From: BOG-908 sp965198825
GTDB taxonomy: Bacteria > Pseudomonadota > Alphaproteobacteria > Acetobacterales > Acetobacteraceae
Assembly: GCA_965198825.1 (NCBI GenBank)
Contig: CBDAQB010000001.1
Location: forward strand, 558,001 to 622,000
DNA: 64,000 bases
Direction: 5' to 3'
Part shown: positions 52,986 to 61,608 of the stretch, in pieces
How positions within the stretch are numbered: the stretch's first letter is position 1
Layout: the number at the start of each line of letters is the position of its first letter
The notes under the pieces: generated by a model
Database searches by the model: none
What the model was told of the DNA's origin: nothing
The model's input: the letters and a program-made list of their open reading frames with translations, nothing else
Made by a program: the position numbers and the translations under genes

Positions 52986-55586
52986 TTGACGATCGACCTG
53001 CGCAACCTCGTCTCGACCCTGGAGCCGCAAGCCCGCACAGCGCTGGAAGGTGCCGCCGGGCTGGCGTTGGCAAACACCCATGCCTCCATCGGCGTGGCCC
53101 ACTGGCTGCGCCGGATGATCGAGCAGCCAGGCCCGCTCGCCGCGGAACTCGGCGCGCATACCGACCTTGGCCGATTGACAAGTGACCTGACCCAGGCACT
53201 CGACCGCCTGCCTCGTGGTGCCGCCGGTGCGCCGGCGCTCGAGCCGGTCCTGGTCACCTGGATGCGCGAAGCTTGGCTGTTCGCCTCGCTTCAGGCAGGC
53301 CGCGCCGCCACGGGCGAGCTGGACCTGCTAGCCGCGCTGTTCGGTGAACCCACCCTACGCGCCATCGCGCACGACCTGTCGCCCGCCCTGCGCCGCATAG
53401 ACGCGGTGCGGCTGGAAGCCGCCGCCATGGGCTGGTCCTCGCCTGAAGGCGGCAGCCGAGTGGCCGCAGCCGACGCTGATGCCGTATCGGGCCTTGCGGG
53501 CGGGCGCGCACAGGCAGGCGCCTCGCTCGCCAAATACACGATCGACCTCACCGAACAGGCACGCCACGCGAAGATCGACCCGGTGGTCGGCCGAGACGGC
53601 GAGATACGCCAGGTAATCGATATCCTGTCGCGCAGGCGGCAGAACAATCCGATCCTCGTCGGCGAGGCCGGTGTCGGCAAAACCGCCATCGTCGAAGGCT
53701 TCGCCATGCGTGTAGCCGCTGGCGACGTGCCGCCGGCGTTGCGCGGCGTGGCCGTACGCACCCTCGACCTGGGGCTTCTGCAGGCCGGCGCCAGCGCTCG
53801 CGGCGAGTTCGAGACCCGGCTGAAAGGCGTCATCGCCGACGTCAAGGCGTCAGCGCAGCCGGTGATCCTGTTCATCGACGAGGCGCACACGCTCATCGGC
53901 GCCGGCGGCCAGGCCGGGCAAGGCGATGCCGCGAACCTCATCAAGCCCGAGCTCGCCCGTGGCGAATTGCGCACCATCGCAGCCACTACCTGGGCCGAAT
54001 ACAAAAAGTATTTTGAGCGCGACGCCGCCCTGACCCGCCGGTTCCAGCCGGTGAAAGTTGACGAACCGGAGCACGACATCGCGGTGGCGATGATGCGCGG
54101 CCTGGTGCCTGCGCTGGAGAAGCATCATGGCGTGCGCATCATGGAGGAGGCGCTCGCCGACGCCGTGCGCCTCTCCGCCCGCTACATTCCCGCCCGCCAG
54201 TTACCGGACAAATGCGTGAGCCTTCTCGATACGGCGTGCGCGGCCGTCTCCATCGCACGGGCGACGCCGCCGGCCCCCCTGGAAGATGCCGAACGCCGGC
54301 TGGAGCGCCTGGAGGCCGAGCTTGCCGCCGTCACCCGCGAAGGCCTGGCCGAGCGCCGCGCCGCAGTCGAGGCCAAGATTGCCGACACAAGGGGCCAGGC
54401 AGCCGGGCTGCACGCGCAATGGCAGGCGGAATGCGCACTGATCGCCGAACTCGACGAGGCCGAGAAGGCGCCGGCGGGTCAAGCGCCAGCAGGGGAGGAT
54501 AACACCGCCGCCGCCTTGCGCCGCAAGCTGGCCGAATTGCAGGGCGAGCAGCCGATGGTGCCGCGACGCGTGGACCGCGACGCAGTCGCGGCTGTCGTCA
54601 CCCGCTGGACCGGCATACCGGTCGGCAGGATGCTCGCCTCCGACGTGGACAGTGTCCTCAGCCTGGAAGATGCGCTGCGCCGTCGCGTCATCGGCCAGGA
54701 CCATGCGCTGCGTACGATCGCCGACGCAGTGCAGATTTCACGCGCGGGACTGGCCGATCCGCGCAAGCCGGTGGGTGTGTTCCTGCTCGTGGGCACCAGC
54801 GGTGTCGGCAAGACGGAAACCGCGCTCGCCCTGGCAGACCAGCTCTATGGCGGCGCCCAGAGCCTGACCACGGTGAACCTCTCGGAGTTCAAGGAGGAGC
54901 ACAAAGTCAGCATGCTGGTCGGCTCGCCGCCTGGCTACGTGGGCTACGGCGAAGGCGGCGTGCTGACCGAGGCGGTACGCCGCCGCCCGCATGGCGTTCT
55001 GCTTCTCGACGAGGTGGAGAAGGCCCATCCCGGCGTGCAGGATGTGTTCTACCAGGTCTTCGACCGCGGCATTCTGCGCGACGGCGAAGGCCGCGACATC
55101 GATTTCCGCCACACCACCATCCTGCTGACGGCAAACGTCGGCTCGGACCTGATCGCCTCCCTGGCCGCCGATCCGGAGACCATGCCTGATGCAGCGGGGC
55201 TGGAGACGGTGCTGAGGCCTGAGCTGCTCAAGCAGTTCAAGCCCGCCTTCCTCGGCCGCGTGGTCGTCGTGCCGTACCTTCCTTTGTCCGACGCGGTGTT
55301 CGCGCGCGTGGTGGAGATGCAGCTCGAGCGCGTGCGCCTCAGGGCGGAGGAGACCTACGGCACTCAACTCACCTTCGATGAGGCGCTGGTCGCCGCCATC
55401 GCGGAAAAAGCGCGCGGCACCGAGACCGGCGCGCGCGCGGTCGAACAGATGATTTCGCGCGAGTTGCTGCCGCTCTTGTCGCGTCACTTCCTGGAGCGCC
55501 TCGACGGCGCCCCTCGCACCAGCAGCCTGCGCGTCAGCCTCGGCGCGAGTGGGCAATTCGCCCTGCTACCAGCAGGTGAAACGTAA
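52986..55586 (+). CDS. clpV: T6SS sheath-recycling AAA+ ATPase ClpV (TssH)
   Basis: A TTG at 52986 with GGAG six bases upstream starts LTIDLRNLVSTLEPQARTAL, the usual ClpV N-terminus, giving 866 residues; the longer in-frame reading lacks support. Two AAA+ modules are present. The first has Walker A GEAGVGKT (226-233) and VILFIDEAHTLIGAGG; the second has GTSGVGKT (603-610) and LLLDEVEKAHPG. A ClpB-type coiled coil lies between them (ERRLERLEAELAAVT). ClpV disassembles contracted TssBC sheath for reuse. It is the first gene of the plus-strand operon that continues to hcp and vgrG. Confidence 0.96.
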   Translation: MTIDLRNLVSTLEPQARTALEGAAGLALANTHASIGVAHWLRRMIEQPGPLAAELGAHTDLGRLTSDLTQALDRLPRGAAGAPALEPVLVTWMREAWLFASLQAGRAATGELDLLAALFGEPTLRAIAHDLSPALRRIDAVRLEAAAMGWSSPEGGSRVAAADADAVSGLAGGRAQAGASLAKYTIDLTEQARHAKIDPVVGRDGEIRQVIDILSRRRQNNPILVGEAGVGKTAIVEGFAMRVAAGDVPPALRGVAVRTLDLGLLQAGASARGEFETRLKGVIADVKASAQPVILFIDEAHTLIGAGGQAGQGDAANLIKPELARGELRTIAATTWAEYKKYFERDAALTRRFQPVKVDEPEHDIAVAMMRGLVPALEKHHGVRIMEEALADAVRLSARYIPARQLPDKCVSLLDTACAAVSIARATPPAPLEDAERRLERLEAELAAVTREGLAERRAAVEAKIADTRGQAAGLHAQWQAECALIAELDEAEKAPAGQAPAGEDNTAAALRRKLAELQGEQPMVPRRVDRDAVAAVVTRWTGIPVGRMLASDVDSVLSLEDALRRRVIGQDHALRTIADAVQISRAGLADPRKPVGVFLLVGTSGVGKTETALALADQLYGGAQSLTTVNLSEFKEEHKVSMLVGSPPGYVGYGEGGVLTEAVRRRPHGVLLLDEVEKAHPGVQDVFYQVFDRGILRDGEGRDIDFRHTTILLTANVGSDLIASLAADPETMPDAAGLETVLRPELLKQFKPAFLGRVVVVPYLPLSDAVFARVVEMQLERVRLRAEETYGTQLTFDEALVAAIAEKARGTETGARAVEQMISRELLPLLSRHFLERLDGAPRTSSLRVSLGASGQFALLPAGET

Positions 55587-55621
55587 ATTGTCCATATAAT
55601 GTCATTGCAACTCTTGCCCTG

Positions 55622-55642
55622 AGCAACCGTAGAAACGTTGCT
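55622..55642. promoter_or_regulatory. Inverted repeat upstream of hcp
   Basis: AGCAAC and GTTGCT separated by 9 bases, about 75 bases before the hcp start. A TATAAT lies slightly upstream at 55595-55600 with no good -35. Could be an operator or a transcript hairpin; support is weak. Confidence 0.25.
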
Positions 55643-55715
55643 GACACCGGGCGAATGAGTACTTGCCGCCAACGTTCCGGTGCCGCGCCCGCTCGATAGG
55701 AGAAGGATATTAGCC

Positions 55716-56201
55716 ATGCCGATCTATTTACAGCTTACGGGCGGCGAACAGCCCATTACCGGTGACGCGACCCAGACCGATCACGTGGGCTGGATGGACA
55801 TCACCTCCATGCATTGGTCGGTCAGCCGCAACGTGAACACCACGGTGGGTGCATCCTCCAACCGGGAAGCCTCAGAGCCGAACCTGTCCGAAGTGACCCT
55901 GACGAAGATCAGCGACAGTTCGCATGCCGCTCTGTATCAGGCGGCGACATCCGGCAAGCAGCCCATGACGGCCACGATCGACCTGGTCAACACCGGCAAC
56001 CCTGGCAAGACATACTGCCAATATGTGCTGACCAACACGATCATCTCCGGCTTTACCGCAGGTTCCAGCGGCGACCGGCCGAACGAGACGCTGACGCTGA
56101 ATTTCACGCAGAAGAACGTGAATTACACGAAGGAAGATGCCAGCGGCAATCCGACCGTATCGCGCGCCAGCTACAACCAGGCGTCCGCCCAGTCCACCTG
56201 A
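55716..56201 (+). CDS. hcp: T6SS tube protein Hcp
   Basis: A 161-residue protein. The ATG at 55716 follows AGGAGAAGGAT. It has MPIYLQLTGGEQPITGDATQ, WMDITSMHWSVSRNV, NLSEVTLTKISDSSHAALYQ, CQYVLTNTIISGFTAGSSGD and LNFTQKNVNYTKED, matching Hcp along its whole length. Hexamer rings stack into the tube inside the TssBC sheath and are secreted. There is no C-terminal extension, so no evolved effector domain. Confidence 0.97.
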   Translation: MPIYLQLTGGEQPITGDATQTDHVGWMDITSMHWSVSRNVNTTVGASSNREASEPNLSEVTLTKISDSSHAALYQAATSGKQPMTATIDLVNTGNPGKTYCQYVLTNTIISGFTAGSSGDRPNETLTLNFTQKNVNYTKEDASGNPTVSRASYNQASAQST

Positions 56202-56208
56202 TCCGTGG

Positions 56209-56242
56209 CACACGGCAGCCTCGCTTTATTGCGTCGCTGCCG
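56209..56242 (+). terminator. Hairpin after hcp, possible attenuator
   Basis: CACGGCAGC at 56209-56217 pairs with GCTGCCGTG at 56234-56242. There is no T-run after the stem, so it may be a partial terminator or 3' stabiliser. It would allow hcp mRNA to exceed that of vgrG, as is often needed. Confidence 0.4.
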
Positions 56243-56365
56243 TGCTAGCCAATTTGCTTCGGGTTTGTTCCGCGGGGACGAGTCGCGCCCCAACGTGATC
56301 GGTAAATGGATCACGCTACATTTAGTCGTTTATCGAACCGACAAGCTTGAAATTCCGCCAGCGGC

Positions 56366-57022
56366 ATGACCGAGTTTGATGATCGGCTTCTTGCAACCGT
56401 AGATGCTGTGTTTCACCAGGTATTACAGGGCCGGTATGGCGGCGGTATCGACCTGCAGACGGGCGTTGAACGGCGAACACTGCGGGCGGCCGAAGACGAT
56501 GACCGGCTGTGCATAATTCTTCAAGCCGCCGACGAGCTGTCTGCTCTTTCCTTAGACGGTAACCGCATCATCGGCACGGTCAGCTTTTCAAACGATGCAA
56601 TTGACGTGAACGTCGCCACCGAAATCTTCGCGCACCATGATCCAAACGAAGCCGCCGATGCCTCGTCTCTCCACAGCGGCGTGCTGTTCGCTCCCATGAG
56701 CGGCGGGTTGGCTGGTGGCGCGGAAGGCTCAGGGCTTGAAGTGTTCCGCAGCCGTGAAGCCTCCGCCTCTGGAGCACGCCAGTCGCGGCAGGCGCAGCGC
56801 GGATGGTTGCCTCGCCCAAGCCGCAACACGCTGAGCCGCCCATTTGGGCTGAGCAATGGCGGCCACCGCCGCGCGCCGACGTCCAGCCTGGCTCTGCCGG
56901 TTTCCGCCGACTTGCTGGGGCGCATCGGCGCCGCGGTGTCTGTCATCTGCGCCAGTCCGGGAGCGCCCGCTGTCCGCCAAATGACGCTCCTGGTTCGGAC
57001 CGGGGCAGGCGAAGCGGCGTAA
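56366..57022 (+). CDS. Protein of unknown function between hcp and vgrG
   Basis: A 218-residue reading from the ATG at 56366. The first ~120 residues look folded (TEFDDRLLATVDAVFHQVLQ, VNVATEIFAHHDPNEAADAS). The middle is Arg/Ser-rich and probably disordered; the end is hydrophobic (LPVSADLLGRIGAAVSVICA). There is no signal peptide and no recognised domain. Codon use resembles its neighbours but the ribosome-binding site is weak. By position it could be an effector, chaperone or regulator of secretion; nothing in the sequence decides. An 82-base gap precedes vgrG. Confidence 0.5.
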   Translation: MTEFDDRLLATVDAVFHQVLQGRYGGGIDLQTGVERRTLRAAEDDDRLCIILQAADELSALSLDGNRIIGTVSFSNDAIDVNVATEIFAHHDPNEAADASSLHSGVLFAPMSGGLAGGAEGSGLEVFRSREASASGARQSRQAQRGWLPRPSRNTLSRPFGLSNGGHRRAPTSSLALPVSADLLGRIGAAVSVICASPGAPAVRQMTLLVRTGAGEAA

Positions 57023-57104
57023 TGGCATACCATCGCGAATATTTCTTGCGCCAAGGCGCAAGGCCGAGGCACATCGCAGGGGTTGCCTTGCGTGGAAGTG
57101 CCTG

Positions 57105-59042
57105 ATGGACGGCTCGCTGGCCTATTCGCAAACCGAGCGTCAGCTCGCCATCCAGACGCCGCTCGGCGCGGATGTTTTTCTGCTCGAGGCGATGGACGGG
57201 TCTGAGTCCCTGTCGTCGCTGTTCGGCTTTTCTTTGCGCGTGCGCGCCATGACAGACAGCATCGACCCAGCCCAGCTGATTACCAAGCCGATCGACTGGC
57301 AGCTCAAGCTGGATGGCGGCGGCTGGCGGTATTTTAACGGCCTGGTGGCGACCTTCTCAGGCGGCGAGGCGATGGCGCGCGGCCAGCGAAGCTACATACT
57401 CACAGCAGTGCCATGGCTCTGGTTCCTGCAGCACAGGCAGGACAGCCGGGTCTTCCAGAACAGCACGGTGGTGCAGATAGCCACCCAGATCTTTACCGAA
57501 CTGGGCTTCAAGGATTTCGACACCAGCGGACTCGCACAGGAATACAAGCCGCGGCTCTACTGCGTGCAATATCGTGAGTCGGACTTCAACTTCGTCAGCC
57601 GCCTGTTCGAGGAAGAGGGCATCTTCTATTATTTCGCCCACCAGCAGGGCCGCCATACCCTGATGCTGTGCGACGGCGCCCACGCCTACCGTGATGTGCC
57701 GGACGGCATACTGCCCTACAGCCCGTCCGCCATCTTCCACAACAGCGTCAGCGCCTGGACACATCACCAAACCTTCCGCTACGGCAAGGCGACCACAAGC
57801 GACTATGATTTCCAGAACCCTGGCAATTCGCTGGTGACGACGACCACCGGCCTGTCGCCCATCCCGCAGGCCGACCAGTTCGAGATCTTCGATTTTCCCG
57901 GCCGCTACACGCAGCGCGACCGCGGCGAAGGCATCAGTTCGCGCCTGATGGCCAGCCACGAGAAAGGCCAGGACACCGTCTCCTCGGCCGGGAACGCGCG
58001 CACGCTCAGCCCAGGCGGCCGGTTCCAGCTCGAAGCCCATCCGATCGCGGCCGAGAACGTGAAATATGTCACCGTCTCGGTGGTTCACCATGCGACCGAC
58101 CCAAGCTTCGAAAGCGTCGGCAAGGGCGCGCCGAAATACCAGAACAGCTTCACCTGCCTACCGGCCAACGTGGATTTCGTGCCTGAGCAGCGCTCGGAAA
58201 AACCCGTCATCCCCGGCATGCAGAGCGCCGTCGTCACCGGCCCGGCAGGCGAGGAGATCTACACCGACCGTTACGGCCGCATAAAGGTGCAATTTCACTG
58301 GGACCGTAAGGGCAAGTCCGACGAGACGAGTTCATGCTGGATGCGCGTGGCGCAGCCCTGGGCTGGCCGCGGCTTTGGCGCGCAGACCATCCCGCGCGTC
58401 GGCATGGAGGTCGGCGTCTGCTTCATGGAGGGCGACCCGGACAACCCCGTCGTGGTCTGCTGCATGCCGAACGCCACCACCATCCCGTCCATCAAGCTGC
58501 CGGACGAGAAGGAGCGTACGTCGTTCCGCACTGCGAGCAGCCCGGGCAACGGCGGCTTCAACGAACTCACCATGGAGGACAAGGCGGGATCGGAAGAGCT
58601 GTTCCTCCACGCGCAGAAGGATTCCTCCCACCTCGTCGGCAACAACTATCGCATCAACGTTGGCAACGTGTCGGCACAGGCCACCGAGACGCTGTGGATG
58701 AGCACCGTGCACGACAGCCTGATCGAAAAGACCCAGGACCATATCCTGATCCAGCACCAGAGCAGCCAGATCTATCTTGACGCGAACGGCATCCGCATCA
58801 GCTTCGGCCCCGGCCATATGCTGACCTTGAATGCCGAAGGCGTTCACCTGCATTCGTCCGCCCAGGTCGATTTGTCGCAGGGCGACCCTCAGAGCCCGCC
58901 CAATTCGGTCTCGGTGGCGCCGGCTGGCGTGCAAACCAAGGGCAACGTGGTTCTGACGACCGCTGCAGGCGGCGCCTCGACAATCGAAATGGGCAGCAGC
59001 GGCATAGCGCAGACCGGGCCGAAGATATGGCTGAACTCATGA
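57105..59042 (+). CDS. vgrG: T6SS spike protein VgrG
   Basis: A 645-residue protein; the ATG follows GTGGAAGTG. The gp27-like part includes YILTAVPWLWFLQHRQDSRV, FQNSTVVQIATQIFTELGF and SDFNFVSRLFEEEGIFYYF. The gp5 OB-fold includes EEIYTDRYGRIKVQFHWDR, WMRVAQPWAGRGFGAQTIPR and VGVCFMEGDPDNPVVV. The C-terminal needle (DHILIQHQSSQIYLDANGIR) ends soon after at TGPKIWLNS, with no extra toxin domain. Trimers cap the Hcp tube and carry PAAR effectors. The genes directly after it are the likely cargo. Confidence 0.97.
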   Translation: MDGSLAYSQTERQLAIQTPLGADVFLLEAMDGSESLSSLFGFSLRVRAMTDSIDPAQLITKPIDWQLKLDGGGWRYFNGLVATFSGGEAMARGQRSYILTAVPWLWFLQHRQDSRVFQNSTVVQIATQIFTELGFKDFDTSGLAQEYKPRLYCVQYRESDFNFVSRLFEEEGIFYYFAHQQGRHTLMLCDGAHAYRDVPDGILPYSPSAIFHNSVSAWTHHQTFRYGKATTSDYDFQNPGNSLVTTTTGLSPIPQADQFEIFDFPGRYTQRDRGEGISSRLMASHEKGQDTVSSAGNARTLSPGGRFQLEAHPIAAENVKYVTVSVVHHATDPSFESVGKGAPKYQNSFTCLPANVDFVPEQRSEKPVIPGMQSAVVTGPAGEEIYTDRYGRIKVQFHWDRKGKSDETSSCWMRVAQPWAGRGFGAQTIPRVGMEVGVCFMEGDPDNPVVVCCMPNATTIPSIKLPDEKERTSFRTASSPGNGGFNELTMEDKAGSEELFLHAQKDSSHLVGNNYRINVGNVSAQATETLWMSTVHDSLIEKTQDHILIQHQSSQIYLDANGIRISFGPGHMLTLNAEGVHLHSSAQVDLSQGDPQSPPNSVSVAPAGVQTKGNVVLTTAAGGASTIEMGSSGIAQTGPKIWLNS

Positions 59043-59078
59043 GCCGGCACCAAGCCGCCACCTGCGCGGACATCTAAG

Positions 59079-59798
59079 ATGCCCTTCCCAGGCAACATGG
59101 TTCCTGCTCCCGTCATGGCCGCCAGGCAGGGCATGAAGGATATCGCCTTCGGCGCCGTCACCGACCAGGGCACGCCTGTCGCCCACTACGTTGACGGAGC
59201 GCTCACCGGCCAAGGCTCCGGGCTGCTGACGCCTGCCACCCAGACCAACACGGCGCCAGCGCAGGGCAATTTGACCCAGACGGCCCAGGCGGCAGGCAAG
59301 GCGGTCTCGCTAGGACGCAGCACGCTGCAGACCGCCGGCGGGTCCGTCATAACCTCCTCGCCTGCCTCGGCTGTCCTCGGTCATTCGGCATCGGCCCTGG
59401 GAGCCGGCAGCACAGGGTCATCGGCCATACAGCCGCTGGCGTCGTTTACAGGCGCCGGTGCGGCGGGTGCTTCCTCAGCAGGCGCCGCGAGCCCGCGCGG
59501 CCCCACTGCCCCGGCCGCCGCCGCGCCTTCCAGCACCGCGGCGACCGCGAGCCCGGCCGGGATCACGCCTGGCATGCGGCCAGCAGCGCCGCAGTTTACC
59601 CCTCTCCCGTCTATTCCTTCCATGCCCGCTTTGTCCGGCGTCATGGCCAGGCTGGGCGGCTTGCTATCTGGCGCAGGCGCCGGCGCCGGACGGCCCGACG
59701 CGCTCAGCGGCGTAGGTGGCAGCGGCGCCTCAGCGCCACCCGCCACGCAGTTCGCCGGCACTGCGCCGGCCGATGCGACCGAAGCGGAATTCGACTGA
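59079..59798 (+). CDS. Ala/Gly/Ser/Thr-rich protein of the vgrG operon, unknown function
   Basis: A 239-residue reading that starts 36 bases after vgrG and ends 3 bases before the Eag chaperone gene. The N-terminal ~45 residues (MPFPGNMVPAPVMAARQGMK then DIAFGAVTDQGTPVAHYVDG) are ordinary sequence. The remainder is low-complexity Ala, Gly, Ser, Thr and Pro, probably disordered. The tail is acidic (ADATEAEFD). The AARQG element resembles the start of the prePAAR motif in the effector three genes on, though the Asp/His pattern is not kept. Operon position suggests a secreted linker or adaptor. The function is unknown. Confidence 0.55.
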   Translation: MPFPGNMVPAPVMAARQGMKDIAFGAVTDQGTPVAHYVDGALTGQGSGLLTPATQTNTAPAQGNLTQTAQAAGKAVSLGRSTLQTAGGSVITSSPASAVLGHSASALGAGSTGSSAIQPLASFTGAGAAGASSAGAASPRGPTAPAAAAPSSTAATASPAGITPGMRPAAPQFTPLPSIPSMPALSGVMARLGGLLSGAGAGAGRPDALSGVGGSGASAPPATQFAGTAPADATEAEFD

Positions 59799-59801
59799 CC
59801 C

Positions 59802-60245
59802 ATGGCGCAGGATTGCCGCGGCTCCGACTTCGTCTTCCCGGTTCCCGACGGCTGGGTCGAACGCTCCATGATAGGCTACGCCGCGCCGGCCGCGCCGGGC
59901 TCCGCCCTCACCCCGAACGCCCTGGTCGCCATCAACCAGATGCCGCCGGACGAGACGCTCGATGCCTTCGTGACCCGCCAGGTGGAGGACCTGTCCGCCC
60001 GTGCCTCGGGCTTCGCGCTAAAACTGCGCCGCGACGCGCGGCTGGACGGCGTGCCCTGCATCGAAATCGTCTTTGCCTGGCAAGGCGGCGACCTGGGCCG
60101 CATCCAGCAGCGCCAGGTCCATGCGCAGCGCCCTGGCGGCCGCGTGGTCAGCATCACGCACACCGCGCCAGAAGCGGAGTTTGCAGGCACTGACGCGGTC
60201 TTCCTCGACATGCTGCGTCATTTCGCCTGGTCGGGGCCCGCGTGA
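59802..60245 (+). CDS. Eag-family T6SS effector chaperone (DUF1795/DcrB-like)
   Basis: A 147-residue cytoplasmic protein: FVFPVPDGWVERSMIGYAAP, ALVAINQMPPDETLDAFVTR, LDGVPCIEIVFAWQGGDLGR and VVSITHTAPEAEF match DUF1795. Eag chaperones of this family bind the N-terminal transmembrane helices and prePAAR motif of membrane-penetrating T6SS effectors, keep them soluble, and help load them on VgrG. The very next gene encodes exactly such an effector, which strongly supports the call. It lies 3 bases after the preceding gene and 19 bases before the effector start. Confidence 0.82.
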   Translation: MAQDCRGSDFVFPVPDGWVERSMIGYAAPAAPGSALTPNALVAINQMPPDETLDAFVTRQVEDLSARASGFALKLRRDARLDGVPCIEIVFAWQGGDLGRIQQRQVHAQRPGGRVVSITHTAPEAEFAGTDAVFLDMLRHFAWSGPA

Positions 60246-60264
60246 CCCAAAGCGCCGCGGCAGC

Positions 60265-61584
60265 GTGACGGGCCTACTCGCCGCGCGTCAGGGCGACGAC
60301 GTCGCCCACACTGATGCGCTGGCCGGCTTCGGGCTGGGTGGCGCTCTCGGCATTGCCGCAGGCATCGCTCTTCTCACCGTCGCCACAGGCGGCGCCGATC
60401 TCGTGGTTCTGGCGGCCGCCGGCGGCGCGGTCGCACTGGCCGGCGGCGGAGCCCTCGCCGGCATGAAGATCGGCAGCACCTACGGGGACAAGGCGGGCAG
60501 CATCGTCAGCGGCTCCCCCTCGATCATCATCAACGGCCGCCCCGCGGCGCGCACGCTGGCCGACGTGGCGGTGTGCGACAATCACGCCGGCCAGCAGCAG
60601 ATCGCCACCGGCAGCGCCAGCGTCTTCTTCAACCGCATGCCGGCGGCCCGACTTGGGGACGACACGGTCTGCGACGGCCGCATTTCCACCGCATCCGCGA
60701 ATGTCATCATCGGCGGCGGCACGGCGGCCTACGCGGCCGTTCGCGGCGAAGTGCCGCAAATCCTCGTCGACGTGGCAACCGACATGGCGCTCGCCGGCAC
60801 TGCGGTCGCGGTCGTTGCAGGCGGCGGCGCGGCCTTCATGGCCGGCGGCTGGGCAGGTGTCGGCGTTTTCGGCCTGCAGACCGGCGGCGGGGTCGTGGGC
60901 GGTTTTGTCGGCGGCTACGCAGGCGGCAAGCTCGGCGGCGCGATCGATCCGGTCCACGGTGCAGCCTGGGGGCAGGCGATCGGCGGACTCGGCGGCGCAC
61001 TGGCAGGCGGCGGCGTTGCCGGCCGGGTCGGCGCCGCCAACATCGGCAACACCGCGGGCACCGTGCCCGGCGAGCAGATCCTGCAGGTGCGGTCGGCGGA
61101 CGATGTGAACGCGGAAATGGTGGAGGCTGGTAAAGATCCCGCCTGGCAGAGCGGCACAACCGTCACTACGAAAATCGTGCCCGCCGGCACCCGCTACAAC
61201 ATGGTCGTCAGCCAGGATCAGGCCGCCCAGCTTGAACAGGGCCAGCCGGCCTACGGCGGCTGGGCCAGCGGCGACCCCGTTGGCTCGCAGACCTATGCCC
61301 GCAACGGCCTGGCGATCCAGCCCGCCTACAAGGATGATGTCTCGATGGTGGCGCAGGTGCAGACAACCGAACCGCAGACGATCAACAGCGGCACGGTGGG
61401 CCCGCAGGGCGACCTTCCCGGCAACGGCTCGCAGGTTCAGTTCGTCAACGGCCGGAACCTCCAACTGGTGGGCTCGCCGCAGCCGGTCCAGGTGAGCAAT
61501 CCCGCATGGGCGCCCGCTCCCGGAACCGCCGGCATCGGCGCGGTGAGCGCAAGCCAGGCGGGACAATCCAACCCAAACCCCTGA
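60265..61584 (+). CDS. PAAR-domain T6SS effector with prePAAR motif, TM regions and C-terminal toxin-like domain
   Basis: A GTG at 60265 gives 439 residues starting MTGLLAARQGDDVAHTDAL. The prePAAR motif AARQGDDVAHT is at 6-16, and the first hydrophobic hairpin at about 20-62. The PAAR domain (about 75-152) has SGSPSIIINGRPAART, VCDNH, and FFNRMPAARLGDDTVCDG. A second Gly/Ala-rich hydrophobic region spans about 165-258. A C-terminal soluble domain (about 275-412) contains WQSGTTVTTKIVPAGTRYNM, GGWASGDPVGSQTYARNGLA and DVSMVAQVQTTEPQTINSG. By known relatives the PAAR tip binds VgrG and the last domain is the toxin. It vaguely recalls NAD-linked toxin folds but I cannot assign it. The upstream Eag gene and downstream small gene complete the module. 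Confidence 0.86.
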   Translation: MTGLLAARQGDDVAHTDALAGFGLGGALGIAAGIALLTVATGGADLVVLAAAGGAVALAGGGALAGMKIGSTYGDKAGSIVSGSPSIIINGRPAARTLADVAVCDNHAGQQQIATGSASVFFNRMPAARLGDDTVCDGRISTASANVIIGGGTAAYAAVRGEVPQILVDVATDMALAGTAVAVVAGGGAAFMAGGWAGVGVFGLQTGGGVVGGFVGGYAGGKLGGAIDPVHGAAWGQAIGGLGGALAGGGVAGRVGAANIGNTAGTVPGEQILQVRSADDVNAEMVEAGKDPAWQSGTTVTTKIVPAGTRYNMVVSQDQAAQLEQGQPAYGGWASGDPVGSQTYARNGLAIQPAYKDDVSMVAQVQTTEPQTINSGTVGPQGDLPGNGSQVQFVNGRNLQLVGSPQPVQVSNPAWAPAPGTAGIGAVSASQAGQSNPNP

Positions 61585-61608
61585 CCTTCGAGCGGAATGC
61601 GCTGACCG

